Positions 56,203 to 64,000 of a stretch of DNA of 64,000 bases are shown here, piece after piece. The stretch is from Streptomyces tuirus. GTDB taxonomy: Bacteria; Actinomycetota; Actinomycetes; Streptomycetales; Streptomycetaceae. Numbering within the stretch: the first letter of the stretch is position 1; every line of letters begins with the position of its first letter. Location of the stretch: positions 4,333,501 through 4,397,500 of the forward strand of contig JAGTPG010000002.1 of the NCBI GenBank assembly GCA_018195615.1, written 5' to 3'. The translations under genes and the position numbers were made by a program. Below the pieces are notes generated by a model. It saw only the letters and a list, made by a program, of their open reading frames with translations. It did not search any database and was not told where the DNA came from.

Positions 56203-56670
56203 ATGACGACGACCGGCCCGCGCCTCGAAGAGATCACTCCCGCGAACCTCGACGCCGCCCTCGGCATCCTCGTCCGCCCCGACCAGGAACACGCGGTCGC
56301 CCCGGTCGTGAAGTCGCTCGCCGAGGCCTACGTCCATCCCGGCGTAGCCTGGCCCCGCCTGATCGTCGACGGCGACCGCCCGGTCGGCTTCCTCATGGCC
56401 TGCCTCGACATCGACTGGTTCGCGGACGGCAGCGTGCTCCGCTCGGGCCTGTGGCGGCTGAACGTCGCGGCCGGGGAGCAGGGGCGCGGATACGGCCGCT
56501 TCGCCGTCGAGTCCGTCGCCGAGGAACTCCGCCGGCGCGGAACCAAGGAGTTCTACGTCACCTGGCACCCCGGCCCCGACGGCCCGGAGGACTTCTACCT
56601 GAGGCTCGGCTTCCGCCCGAACGGGGAGACGAGCGGGGGCCAGACGGTGGGCGTACTGGATCTCGCCTAG
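56203..56670 (+). CDS. GNAT-family N-acetyltransferase
   Basis: 155 residues: LEEITPANLDAALGILVRP, RLIVDGDRPVGFLMACLDID, then LWRLNVAAGEQGRGYGRFAV with the acetyl-CoA pyrophosphate loop (EQGRGYG) and FYLRLGFRPNGE. Substrate unknown. Its TAG stop lies in a CTAG that also forms the left end of the MITE-like element 56667-56820. Confidence 0.85.
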   Translation: MTTTGPRLEEITPANLDAALGILVRPDQEHAVAPVVKSLAEAYVHPGVAWPRLIVDGDRPVGFLMACLDIDWFADGSVLRSGLWRLNVAAGEQGRGYGRFAVESVAEELRRRGTKEFYVTWHPGPDGPEDFYLRLGFRPNGETSGGQTVGVLDLA

Positions 56671-56820
56671 AGGGTGTCCGCAAAGTCGCGTCGTCCCGCC
56701 CGGAGGGCGGGCCCCGCGGCGTCATGGGGGTGCCCCCTGCCCGAGAGCGAAGCCGAGAACTTGATGGAGCGTGCTCTCGGCGTGCCGGGCCTCGCGGGGC
56801 AGGCGGGGCTTTGCCCCTAG
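56667..56820. mobile_element. Degenerate MITE, relative of the 27.3-kb element
   Basis: Bounded by CTAG on both sides (56667-56670 and 56817-56820). Read on the minus strand it shares blocks in the same order with the 27337-27555 element: AAGCCCCGCCTGC (there AATCCCCGCCTGC), CAAGTTCTCGGCT, CACCCCCATG-like and GACGCCGCGG with GCCCGCCC. The ends are decayed and about 80 internal bases are lacking. The stop codons of both flanking genes fall inside the CTAG ends. Confidence 0.75.
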
Positions 56821-57245
56821 CTCCAGTTCTGCGAGGAGCGTCCGCGCTTGGTCTCCGAGCGCTGCTTCTTCTCCCGCAGGCGGCGTTCGTTGATGCCGCG
56901 TGGGATGCGGGTCGGCTTGCGGGGCTTGGGCGGGGGCGCCGTGGCCTCGGCCAGGAGCGCGGCGAGGCGTACGGCGGCGGCCTCGCGGTTGCGCCACTGG
57001 GAGCGGTGCTCGGAGGACCGGACGGTGACGACTCCGTCCACCAGGCGACCGGCCAGCCGCTGCAGCGCCCGCTGCTTCCACACCTCGGGCAGCGCCTCGG
57101 TCCTCGCCAGGTCGAAGCTCAGCTCGACCTTCGAGTCACTGGTGTTGACGTGCTGTCCGCCGGGCCCCGAGGACCGCGAGAAACGCCACATGAGCTCGGC
57201 CTCGGGCAGCGAGACGGAGCCGCGGATGACGTGGGGACCAGACAT
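56817..57245 (-). CDS. arfB: Alternative ribosome-rescue factor ArfB/YaeJ (peptidyl-tRNA hydrolase)
   Basis: 142 residues from ATG 57245. Class-I release-factor catalytic domain: FSRSSGPGGQHVNTSDSKVE with the GGQ at 29-31, then VTVRSSEHRSQWRNREAA and a long basic tail (RIPRGINERRLREKKQRSE) that enters the mRNA channel. Frees stalled ribosomes lacking a stop codon. Its own stop codon is in the MITE end (56817-56819). Confidence 0.92.
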   Translation of the reverse strand: MSGPHVIRGSVSLPEAELMWRFSRSSGPGGQHVNTSDSKVELSFDLARTEALPEVWKQRALQRLAGRLVDGVVTVRSSEHRSQWRNREAAAVRLAALLAEATAPPPKPRKPTRIPRGINERRLREKKQRSETKRGRSSQNWS

Positions 57246-57399
57246 GCCGTCCACGTTCCCGCTCCTGTCCGGTCCACGTCACCTCAATATCGGAGGTAAA
57301 GAAAGTAAAGGGAGCTGGAACCTCTCGTACCTCCCTCGACGTTCTCTGGGATAGCTGTAGCTTCTTGCCGTACGTATTCGAGGGAAGGGACTCCCAACA

Positions 57400-57975
57400 A
57401 TGGCTGTAAGCCTGTCCAAGGGTGGCAACGTCTCGCTCACCAAGGAGGCTCCGGGCCTGACCGCCGTCACCGTGGGCCTCGGCTGGGACGTCCGCACCAC
57501 CACCGGCACGGACTTCGACCTCGACGCCTCCGCGATCGCGGTCAACACACAGGGCAAGGTCTACTCCGACGCCCACTTCGTCTTCTTCAACAACAAGCAG
57601 ACCCCGGACAACTCCATCGTCCACACGGGCGACAACCGCACGGGCGAGGGCGCCGGCGACGACGAGGCGATCAACGTCAACCTCGCCGCCCTCCCGGCCG
57701 ACATCGACAAGATCGTCTTCCCGGTCTCGATCTACGACGCCGAGAACCGCAGCCAGAACTTCGGCCAGGTCCGCAACGCCTACATCCGCATCATCAACCA
57801 GGCCGGCGGCGCGGAGATCGCCCGCTACGACCTGTCGGAGGACGCGGCCACGGAGACGGCCATGGTCTTCGGCGAGCTCTACCGCAACGGCGCGGAGTGG
57901 AAGTTCCGCGCCGTCGGCCAGGGCTACGCCTCGGGCCTGGTCGGCATCGCCCAGGACTTCGGCGTGAACGTCTGA
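57400..57975 (+). CDS. TerD-family calcium-binding stress protein
   Basis: 191 residues, family-typical: VSLSKGGNVSLTKEAPGLTA, VGLGWDVRTTTGTDFDLDAS with the Asp-rich calcium site, then GDNRTGEGAGDDEAI and FGQVRNAYIRIINQAGGAEI. Members are tellurite-resistance/stress proteins; in Streptomyces they influence differentiation. Well-placed GAAGGGA upstream of ATG 57400. No other ter genes are adjacent. Confidence 0.93.
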   Translation: MAVSLSKGGNVSLTKEAPGLTAVTVGLGWDVRTTTGTDFDLDASAIAVNTQGKVYSDAHFVFFNNKQTPDNSIVHTGDNRTGEGAGDDEAINVNLAALPADIDKIVFPVSIYDAENRSQNFGQVRNAYIRIINQAGGAEIARYDLSEDAATETAMVFGELYRNGAEWKFRAVGQGYASGLVGIAQDFGVNV

Positions 57976-57996
57976 CGGACGCCCAGCCGCTTCCGC

Positions 57997-58030
57997 GGAG
58001 CCCCCGGCCGGGACACCGGCCGGGGGCTCC
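57997..58030 (+). terminator. Terminator of the TerD gene
   Basis: GGAGCCCCCGGCCGG (57997-58011), loop GACA, CCGGCCGGGGGCTCC (58016-58030): perfect 15-base stem 22 bases past the stop. Confidence 0.88.
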
Positions 58031-58140
58031 GGCGTTCGCCACGCCAGGAGCCACGCGGGGTGTTTGAGACCGCCGGAAGGGGCGTGTTAGCGTCGCATTG
58101 CGAGACGGGACGATCCGTCTCGCGATCGATTGGGGGAAAA

Positions 58141-58467
58141 TTGATCACCACGTCACGATTCCGGCGCCACGCCGTCGTCCTCGCCCTCGCGACCCTGACC
58201 GCGGTGGGAGTGAGCGCGGCGCCCGCCACGGCCGACAACCGTCTCCCTGCCCGCTACACCGTGGATCTCCACGAACTACCGAGCCACAACTCGCCGGTGG
58301 TCGGCCGCATCTTCGCGGGCCACTGGTACGCGACCGGCGAGAACCTCGTCAAAGGCGACCGGTTCCCCGACGGGTTCTGCGGAACCGATCCGCAGAACAA
58401 CGAGTGGCGTTCGGTAGTGCTCCCGGACGGCAAGATCGGCTACACGTCGCTCTACTGCATCGCATGA
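58141..58467 (+). CDS. Secreted SH3-like protein
   Basis: 108 residues from TTG 58141, which follows GGGGGAAAA. Signal: SRFRRHAVVLALATLTAVGV to PATA. Mature part reads YTVDLHELPSHNSPVVGRIF, NLVKGDRFPDGFCGTDPQNN and IGYTSLYCIA, a single SH3-like barrel with two cysteines. Related in style to the protein at 52115-52471. A palindromic GACGGGACGATCCGTCTCGC-type sequence lies upstream (about 58104-58124). Confidence 0.72.
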   Translation: MITTSRFRRHAVVLALATLTAVGVSAAPATADNRLPARYTVDLHELPSHNSPVVGRIFAGHWYATGENLVKGDRFPDGFCGTDPQNNEWRSVVLPDGKIGYTSLYCIA

Positions 58468-58489
58468 CCCGGCCGGGGAGGGGACGGAC

Positions 58490-59899
58490 TCAGGGCCGGT
58501 CCGGCTTCCCCTCCCCGTACAGCCAGTCCTCCCAGATCCCGTCGAAGTCCGTCCCGGGCGCCTGCTCCTCCACATACGCCGTGAAGTCGGCCGTGTCCGC
58601 GTTGCCGTGCCGGTGGGTCGCCGCCCAGCCGCGGAGGATGTCGTCGAACTCCTCGTCGCCGACGGCCTGGCGGATCTTCTGGAGGACCATCGCGCCCCGC
58701 CAGTACACCGGCGGCTCGGAGATGCGCGCCGCGCTCGGCGGCTCCGCGGGCGGGAACTCCCAGATCGCCTCGTCGGCCTCCTCGGTGGCGAAGTGGTCCC
58801 CGGAGTACAGCGCGTCGAAGGTCTCCTGCGCACTCTCGCCGCCGTGGTCCTCCTGCCACAGCCACTCCGCGTACGTCGCGAAGCCCTCGTTGAGCCACAT
58901 GTCCCGCCAGCTCTCGGGCGTGACGGAGTCGCCGTACCACTGGTGGGCGAACTCGTGGACGAGCAGCGTGAGGTCGGGGGCGCCGGGGAAGACAGGGCGG
59001 CTCTGGGTCTCCAGGGCATAGCCGACGTCGATCGCGTGGTCGACGATCGCGCCGGTGGAGGAGAAGGGGTACGGGCCGAACCTCCCCTCCGCCCAGCGCA
59101 GCACCTCCGGGATCCGCGCGAGCACCGGCCCGCTCGCCTCCGCTTCCGCCGGGACGACGGCCGTGTACACAGGCAGGCCGTCCCCGGTTCTGGAGCGGCT
59201 GATGTCGAAGTCGCCGATCGCGAGCGTGGCGAGGTAGCTCGCCATCGGCTCCGCGGTGCGCCAGGTGAAGGCCGTACGGCCCTTCGCGGTCGTCGCGCTC
59301 CGCAACTCCCCGTTGGACACGGCCCGCAGCCCCCTCGGCACGCTCACCGTGAGGTCGTAGGCCGCCTTGTCGGACGGGTGGTGGTTGCCGGGGAACCACG
59401 TCATCGACCCGGTCGGCTCGCCGAGCGCGAGCGCCCCGTCACCCGTGCGCAGCCAGCCCTCCTCGGAGCCGTCCGGGTCGGTGACGGTCTCCGGGGTGCC
59501 GGAGTAGCGGACGGTCACGCGGAACGTCTCGTCCCGTCGGATGTCGTCGCGCGGCCGGACGGTCAGCTCCTGCCCGGCCCGGTTCCAGCGGGCCGTCTCA
59601 CCGCCGACGGTGACCTTTCCGACCTCCAGGCCGAGCAGGTCGAGGTTGAAGGCGGAGAGGTCCTGGGTCGCCCGTGCGGTGAGGGTGGCCGTGCCGGTGA
59701 GGTGGTGCGCGTCCGGGTCGTAGGCGAGGCGCAGACCGTAGTGGGCGACGTCGTAGCCGCCGTTGCCGGCCTTCGGGAAGTACGGGTCGCGTACGCCGGA
59801 GCCGCCCGGAGTGCCGTGGACCCCGGCGCCGCACGCGGTGAGGGCGAGGGCGAGCGGGACGGCGGTCAGCGTGGGGGCGAGACGTACAGATCGGGCCAC
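58490..59899 (-). CDS. M1-family zinc aminopeptidase lipoprotein
   Basis: 469 residues. From GTG 59899 the signal is short with lipobox LTAC; ATG 59929 would add ten residues. The M1 fold shows SMTWFPGNHHPSDKAAYDLT, LVHEFAHQWYGDSVTPESWR with HExxH (about residue 315) and downstream WLNEGFATYAEWLW with the third zinc ligand Glu, and PVYWRGAMVLQKIRQ. Extracytoplasmic peptidase trimming N-termini of peptides. Divergent from a hypothetical gene 37 bases away. Confidence 0.9.
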   Translation of the reverse strand: MARSVRLAPTLTAVPLALALTACGAGVHGTPGGSGVRDPYFPKAGNGGYDVAHYGLRLAYDPDAHHLTGTATLTARATQDLSAFNLDLLGLEVGKVTVGGETARWNRAGQELTVRPRDDIRRDETFRVTVRYSGTPETVTDPDGSEEGWLRTGDGALALGEPTGSMTWFPGNHHPSDKAAYDLTVSVPRGLRAVSNGELRSATTAKGRTAFTWRTAEPMASYLATLAIGDFDISRSRTGDGLPVYTAVVPAEAEASGPVLARIPEVLRWAEGRFGPYPFSSTGAIVDHAIDVGYALETQSRPVFPGAPDLTLLVHEFAHQWYGDSVTPESWRDMWLNEGFATYAEWLWQEDHGGESAQETFDALYSGDHFATEEADEAIWEFPPAEPPSAARISEPPVYWRGAMVLQKIRQAVGDEEFDDILRGWAATHRHGNADTADFTAYVEEQAPGTDFDGIWEDWLYGEGKPDRP

Positions 59900-59936
59900 G
59901 ACCGCGATCCTACGAGCGCGTGACACCATCACACCC

Positions 59937-60437
59937 GTGCTCGACATCGGCTACGCCCTCTCCAACCGCTTCCCCGACCCGCCGCAGACCGACTACCGCC
60001 GCGCGGACGTGCACGCGCTGCGGCACGACCTGTTCTGCGGTGACGTCTACCTGGCGGACACCAAGACGGATCACGAGGTGTCCACAGCCTGGGGATGGGT
60101 GCCGGTGCTCGACTTCGCGTGGGCACTGTGCGACATCGTGGAACGCATCGACCGGGACCCGGCCGGCTCGCGGGCCTCCCGGCCGCAGCGGGCGGAGCTG
60201 GACTTCACCGAGTCGACCGACCGGCTCCTCTTCGAGCGCCGCTTCGGCTGGGTGGACATCGAGGCCGACTGGATGCCGGCGGAGGAAGCCCCCCTGACCT
60301 TCTCCCACGCCGAACTGCGCCGCGAGGCCCGCGACTTCCTGCACGACCTGATCGCCGACCTCACCGACCTCCACGACGACCTCGCGGAGAACCCGGCGAT
60401 CTGGACCCTCCAGGCGCGGTTCCCCAGGCTCCCCTGA
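59937..60437 (+). CDS. Conserved hypothetical protein
   Basis: 166 residues from GTG 59937. Acidic, aromatic: ALSNRFPDPPQTDYRRADVH, WGWVPVLDFAWALCDIVERI, ELDFTESTDRLLFERRFGWV, LRREARDFLHDLIADLTDLH. Alpha/beta pattern; family without known function in Streptomyces, as far as I can tell. No membrane segments. Confidence 0.65.
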   Translation: MLDIGYALSNRFPDPPQTDYRRADVHALRHDLFCGDVYLADTKTDHEVSTAWGWVPVLDFAWALCDIVERIDRDPAGSRASRPQRAELDFTESTDRLLFERRFGWVDIEADWMPAEEAPLTFSHAELRREARDFLHDLIADLTDLHDDLAENPAIWTLQARFPRLP

Positions 60438-60501
60438 CCGGCGCGGGCGACCACGGTGACACCATCGTCCATGATCGGCACCTGACACGGGGAGAAGGAT
60501 C

Positions 60502-61158
60502 ATGGCGCAGGGGCGTGTGACCTACGGGCTGGACTACAGGGTGACCCCACCGGCCGTCGTCGGCGGCGACGGGACCGGGCACGACACGTCCGTCCGGCTG
60601 TGCCGCGACCCCGACAGCCCCGCTGCCGACCGGCTCCGCTCGCTGCGGGCCTTCCACCTGCACGCCGAGGACGGGACGCCGGTCGCCCGCGTGATCACGG
60701 AGCAGGCCCTGGGTTCACGGCTGAGCGGGCGCCCAGCGGTGTACCACGTCCTGGATCCCTACGGAGCGCCGCTCGGGCGGATCACTCTGCGGCGCCGCCG
60801 CGCTTTCCGCTGGGGCCGACGGTGCTGGACCGTCGAGCCGGTCGACGGCCCCGTCCTGCGGGGGTACCAGGGCCGGCTGGTGTGGTGGGCGCTGTGGTGG
60901 CCCCTGGGGCTACCGGTCTACCTGCTGTTCCTCGCCTGGGCCCTCCTGGCGGAGGCCGACGACGGAATCCGGCCGCCACGACGCGTCATCTGGCGCGACC
61001 CCTCACGCCGCGCCCACCTCGTCTTCCGCGCGGTGGCCGAGGACTACCAACTGCTGCGCCACGACGTGGACCCGCGCCTGGTCAACGCCCTCATCGCCCT
61101 GCACCAGTCCTACGACTGCCCGGAGGAGGCCGGGGCAGGTGGCTGGTACGGGACGTGA
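60502..61158 (+). CDS. Conserved hypothetical membrane protein
   Basis: 218 residues from ATG 60502 (GGAGAAGG upstream). An N-terminal beta-rich half with SLRAFHLHAEDGTPVARVIT, RITLRRRRAFRWGRRCWTV, resembling LURP/tubby-like scramblase domains in pattern, then one aromatic membrane helix (LVWWALWWPLGLPVYLLFLAW) and a C-terminal globular part (VFRAVAEDYQLLRHDVDPRL). The assignment to a family is tentative. Confidence 0.65.
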   Translation: MAQGRVTYGLDYRVTPPAVVGGDGTGHDTSVRLCRDPDSPAADRLRSLRAFHLHAEDGTPVARVITEQALGSRLSGRPAVYHVLDPYGAPLGRITLRRRRAFRWGRRCWTVEPVDGPVLRGYQGRLVWWALWWPLGLPVYLLFLAWALLAEADDGIRPPRRVIWRDPSRRAHLVFRAVAEDYQLLRHDVDPRLVNALIALHQSYDCPEEAGAGGWYGT

Positions 61159-61190
61159 GCGACCGTACGGCCGGGGGCGACGGCCCTCGC

Positions 61191-61868
61191 TCAGTCCTCC
61201 ACCCTGATCCCCCACTGCACCGCCAGCACCGGCGCCAGATCCAGCAGTTGCGTCGTGCTGATCACCGCACCCGCCAGCCGGTCCAGTCCCCGGGTGATCT
61301 CCAGTGACGCGGCGCCGCGCAGGTCGACGTCCGTGAGGGTCGCCGCGTGGAGGTCGGCGCCCTTCAGGGCGCAGTCCACGAACTCCACGCGCTCCAGGCG
61401 GGCGCCGCCGAAGTCCGGCTCGACGAGGACGCAGCCCTCGAAGACGACGTCTCTGAGCCGGGCCGTGCGCAGGTTCAGATAGTCGATCTTGCCGCCGCGG
61501 ATCAGGACCCGCTCCAGCACCGCCCCGTGCAGCTGCGGTCCGCCGAGACGGGCGTCGGTCAGCTCCACGTCCCGCAGGGTCGCCTCGGCGAGGTCTGTGC
61601 CGACACCCCGGACGCCGGTGAGGGCCGAGTCCAGGACGCGGGCGTGCCGCAGCCGGGTCTCGTCCAGCGCGCAGCCCGTCAGCGCGCAGTCCATGAAACG
61701 GGCGCCCGAGCCGTCCTGCCCGCCGAGATCCGCCTCCCGGAAGTCCAGCCCGTCGTAGTCCCCGTCCGGCTCCAGCTCACCGCCCCCGTACGGCTCCAGC
61801 ACGGGCAGCCGCACCTCCGGTCGCCGCGCGCCCTTCACACCCGTACCGCCCGCCGCTCTCCTCGCCAT
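61191..61868 (-). CDS. Pentapeptide-repeat protein
   Basis: 225 residues from ATG 61868. From about residue 45 the sequence follows the A(D/N)LxX pattern with changes: DFREADLGGQDGSGARFMDC, ALTGCALDETRLRHARVLD, DLAEATLRDVELTDARL, FGGARLERVEFVDCALKGA, DLHAATLTDVDL. It should form a right-handed quadrilateral beta helix. Some members mimic DNA and bind gyrase, but nothing specific shows that here. Confidence 0.85.
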   Translation of the reverse strand: MARRAAGGTGVKGARRPEVRLPVLEPYGGGELEPDGDYDGLDFREADLGGQDGSGARFMDCALTGCALDETRLRHARVLDSALTGVRGVGTDLAEATLRDVELTDARLGGPQLHGAVLERVLIRGGKIDYLNLRTARLRDVVFEGCVLVEPDFGGARLERVEFVDCALKGADLHAATLTDVDLRGAASLEITRGLDRLAGAVISTTQLLDLAPVLAVQWGIRVED

Positions 61869-61997
61869 GCCCCCATGCTGCACCCCACCCCTGACAACCC
61901 GCCCTGACCTGCGCGAACACAGGCCATGTCACATTCCGGCGCCCGCGAGCGGTCCTACTCCCAGAAGGTGTGTCCGACCCTAGGGAGACCCCCAGCC

Positions 61998-63158
61998 ATG
62001 CACCGCATCACCGTCATCGGCGGCGGCTTCGCCGGACTGACCGCCGCCATCACAGCAGCCGAGGCCGGCGCGAAGGTCACCATCCACGAAGCCCACCACA
62101 CCCTCGGCGGCCGGGCCCGCACCGCGGAAGGCCCGTACCGCACCAACGAGGGCCCGCACGCCCTCTACAGCGGCGGCCCGCACTGGACCTGGCTCAAGCA
62201 GCGCGACCTCATCGGCCCGCTCGCCCCGCTCCCGCCCCTGGAGGCCGCCCGGCTCCGGCTGCGGCACCACGGCGTGCTGCGCCGCACCCCGCCCTTCGCC
62301 ATGCTGAAGCTGCTGCGCCGGACCAACAGGCAGGCGCCCGTGGACGTCGACTTCCTGACCTGGGCGACGGGCATCGCGGGCGAGGAGGGCGCCCGGGCCG
62401 CCGCCCACTACTCGGCCGTCGCCCTCTTCCACCACGACCCCGGCTCCCTGTCAGCCGCTTTCGTACAGGAACGGCTGCGCCGCGCCACCAAGCTGCCGCC
62501 CGAGGCGCACTACCCGCGCGGCGGCTGGGCCGGCCTCATCGACCGGATGGCCGCCCGCGCCTGGAACCTGGGCGTCCGGATGGAGACCCTGTCCCGGGTC
62601 GACACGCTCCCCACCGACACGCCGGTCGTCGTCGCCACCTCCCTCGACGCCGCCCGCCGCCTGCTCCAGGACTCCTCGCTGACCTGGCCGAGCGGCCGTA
62701 CCGCCCTCGTCGACCTCGCCGTACGCACTCGGCGCGGGGACGCGTTCGCGGTGTCCGACCTCGACGCGACCGGCTGGCTGGAACGGTTCACCGCCCAGGA
62801 CCGCAGCCTCGCCCCGGCCGGCGAGCAGCTCATCCAGGGTCAGATCCCCCTCGCCCCCGAGGAGTCGAAGGCCGACGGCACCGCCCGCGCCGAGCAGCTG
62901 CTCGACCTGGGGTTCCCGGGGTGGCGCGAGCGCGTCACCTGGCGGCGCGAGTCCGTCGCGAACGGCCGTACGGGCGCGGTCGACCTGCCCGGAACCAACT
63001 GGCGGGACCGTCCCGCCGTGGACCGGGGCGACGGTGTCTACCTCGCCGGCGACCAGGTCGCGGCCCCCGGCGTGCTGTCGGAGGTCTCCTTCAACAGCGC
63101 CCTGACGGCGGTGTCCCTGGCCCTCGGCAGGCGGGAGCTTGACCTCAAGCAAGCTTGA
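61998..63158 (+). CDS. FAD-dependent oxidoreductase (amine-oxidase/phytoene-desaturase fold)
   Basis: 386 residues from ATG 61998. N-terminal dinucleotide fold: ITVIGGGFAGLTAAITAAEA, HEAHHTLGGRARTAEGPYRT; C-terminal FAD-binding motif GDGVYLAGDQVAAPGVLSEV. No substrate-specific features. The end overlaps the SoxR-box promoter of the next gene (63143-63160), which may be linked in regulation. Confidence 0.83.
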   Translation: MHRITVIGGGFAGLTAAITAAEAGAKVTIHEAHHTLGGRARTAEGPYRTNEGPHALYSGGPHWTWLKQRDLIGPLAPLPPLEAARLRLRHHGVLRRTPPFAMLKLLRRTNRQAPVDVDFLTWATGIAGEEGARAAAHYSAVALFHHDPGSLSAAFVQERLRRATKLPPEAHYPRGGWAGLIDRMAARAWNLGVRMETLSRVDTLPTDTPVVVATSLDAARRLLQDSSLTWPSGRTALVDLAVRTRRGDAFAVSDLDATGWLERFTAQDRSLAPAGEQLIQGQIPLAPEESKADGTARAEQLLDLGFPGWRERVTWRRESVANGRTGAVDLPGTNWRDRPAVDRGDGVYLAGDQVAAPGVLSEVSFNSALTAVSLALGRRELDLKQA

Positions 63159-63160
63159 GG
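63143..63160 (+). promoter_or_regulatory. SoxR box in the promoter of the quinone oxidoreductase gene
   Basis: CCTCAAG-CAAG-CTTGAGG, two perfect 7-base arms with a 4-base spacer, equals the SoxR-type operator CCTCAAG-N4-CTTGAGG. A -35-like TTGACC (63139-63144) overlaps its left edge, and a weak -10 could be at 63164-63169 with the long 19-base spacer typical of MerR-family promoters. In S. coelicolor, SoxR controls such oxidoreductase genes in response to redox-active pigments. The box overlaps the end of the upstream coding sequence. Confidence 0.85.
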
Positions 63161-63201
63161 TTGAAGGCTTGGGGCACCAGTCGAACCCACGAGGAGCTCC
63201 C

Positions 63202-64000
63202 ATGCACGCCATACGCCTGCACGCCTTCGGCCCGGCCGAGAACCTCACCTACGAGCAGGTCGAGGACCCCCGGCCCGGCCCCGGCCAGGTCCGTATCGCC
63301 GTACGGGCGGCGGGCGTCCACCTCCTGGACACCGCCCTGCGCGAGGGCGCCCAGGGACCGGCACCCGAACCGACGCCCCTGCCCACGATCCCCGGCCGCG
63401 AGGTCGCCGGAGTCGTCGAGGCCCTGGGCGAGGGCGTCGCCGGCCTGTGGCTCGGCAAGCGGGTCGTCGCCCACCTCGGCTTCGTCCCCGGCGGCTACGC
63501 CGAACTGGCCGTCACCGAGGCCGAGCGGCTGCACGAGATCCCGGAGAACCTGGACTTCGCCGAGGCCGTCGCCATGATCGGCACGGGCCGCACGACGATG
63601 GGGATCCTCCAGTTCCACGACCTCGGCCCCGACTCGGTGGCCGTCGTCCCGGCCGCCGCGGGCGGCATCGGCACGCTGCTCGTGCAGTACGCGAAGAACG
63701 CCGGCGCCACCGTCGTCGGCCTCGCGGGCGGGCCGGAGAAGGTCGCCCGCGTGCAGGCGGACGGCGCCGATCTCGCCGTCGACTACAAGGACCCGGCCTG
63801 GCCCGCGAAGGTCCGCGCCCACCTCGGCGGCCGGAGGGCGACCGTGGTCTTCGACGGCGTCGGCGGCGACGTGGCCCGCGAGGCCGTCGCCCTCCTCGGA
63901 CCCGGCGGCTCGCACATCGTCTTCGGCTGGTCCGGCGAGGGCATCCACGACGGCGAGCCCTACCTCGTCGAGGGCCTCTCCGAGCAGGTCCTCGGCCCGG
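63202..64000 (+). CDS. Zinc-free MDR quinone oxidoreductase (NADPH), cut by the window end
   Basis: First 266 residues of a medium-chain dehydrogenase: MHAIRLHAFGPAENLTYEQV, PGREVAGVVEALGEGVAGLW, then the NADPH loop VAVVPAAAGGIGTLLVQYAK and GADLAVDYKDPAW. It lacks the zinc-ligand cysteines of alcohol dehydrogenases, fitting QOR-type quinone reductases. ATG 63202 has GAGGAG upstream. The SoxR box lies 42 bases before the start. The remaining about 50-60 residues lie past 64000. Confidence 0.88.
   Translation, partial: MHAIRLHAFGPAENLTYEQVEDPRPGPGQVRIAVRAAGVHLLDTALREGAQGPAPEPTPLPTIPGREVAGVVEALGEGVAGLWLGKRVVAHLGFVPGGYAELAVTEAERLHEIPENLDFAEAVAMIGTGRTTMGILQFHDLGPDSVAVVPAAAGGIGTLLVQYAKNAGATVVGLAGGPEKVARVQADGADLAVDYKDPAWPAKVRAHLGGRRATVVFDGVGGDVAREAVALLGPGGSHIVFGWSGEGIHDGEPYLVEGLSEQVLGP

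Overview
The window is high-GC DNA with actinobacterial gene content: futalosine-pathway menaquinone genes, a BldD-type c-di-GMP gene (cdgB), a GroEL2-type chaperonin, nagK-nagA, an Scr1/DUF397 pair, and many GTG/TTG starts behind GGAGG-type ribosome sites. Everything fits a core chromosomal segment of a Streptomyces. From memory, the gene order matches the S. coelicolor region around SCO4266 to SCO4330, read in reverse.

Layout. 1-12.5 kb: a purine permease (cut by the left edge), DUF2530, a methyltransferase, a P-type ATPase, a secreted protein, a large Hsp90-like ATPase, DUF3027, an MFS transporter and a DUF2771 lipoprotein. 12.5-17 kb: mqnB-mqnD, a cold-shock protein, a HAD phosphatase and a permease-prefix membrane protein. 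17-26.5 kb: an XPB-partner protein, two tiny secreted peptides, an orphan IstB remnant, a YqhA-type membrane protein, the XPB helicase, a HelD/HelR-type RNA polymerase recycling ATPase and CutC. 26.6-32 kb: mycothiol-transferase-like proteins, a MITE, an HD-type protein, DUF4031, and an RpiR regulator with murQ. 32-36.2 kb is the most accessory stretch: Scr1-type regulator, DUF397, a Zn-ribbon HTH protein and a Uma2 endonuclease with a duplicated N-terminus. 36.2-44 kb: carboxylesterase, old yellow enzyme, groEL2 with CIRCE, cspA, a MoaD/ThiS protein, and thrC behind a SAM-I riboswitch. 43.7-52 kb: gpgS, otsA-otsB, DUF3263, a solute-binding lipoprotein divergent from nagK-nagA with DasR-like sites between them, and a PfkB kinase. 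52-64 kb: secreted SH3-like proteins, a CBM protein, cdgB, flavin reductase, GNAT, ArfB, TerD, an M1 peptidase, pentapeptide-repeat and FAD proteins, and a quinone oxidoreductase (cut by the right edge) behind a near-perfect SoxR box.

Functional links. MurQ, NagK and NagA form an amino-sugar and cell-wall recycling theme. GpgS and OtsAB suggest compatible-solute and trehalose synthesis. MqnB and MqnD act in consecutive stages of menaquinone synthesis. The thrC leader ties threonine synthesis to S-adenosylmethionine level.

A striking property of the sequence is that about 17 otherwise ordinary genes are broken by roughly 26 single-base losses, placed in or beside short C or G runs. Restoring one base at each restores a family-typical protein of sensible length. 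This looks far more like uncorrected homopolymer error in the assembly than real gene decay, so entries typed 'pseudogene' are mostly probable intact genes in the organism. No tRNA, rRNA, CRISPR array or complete transposon was found.
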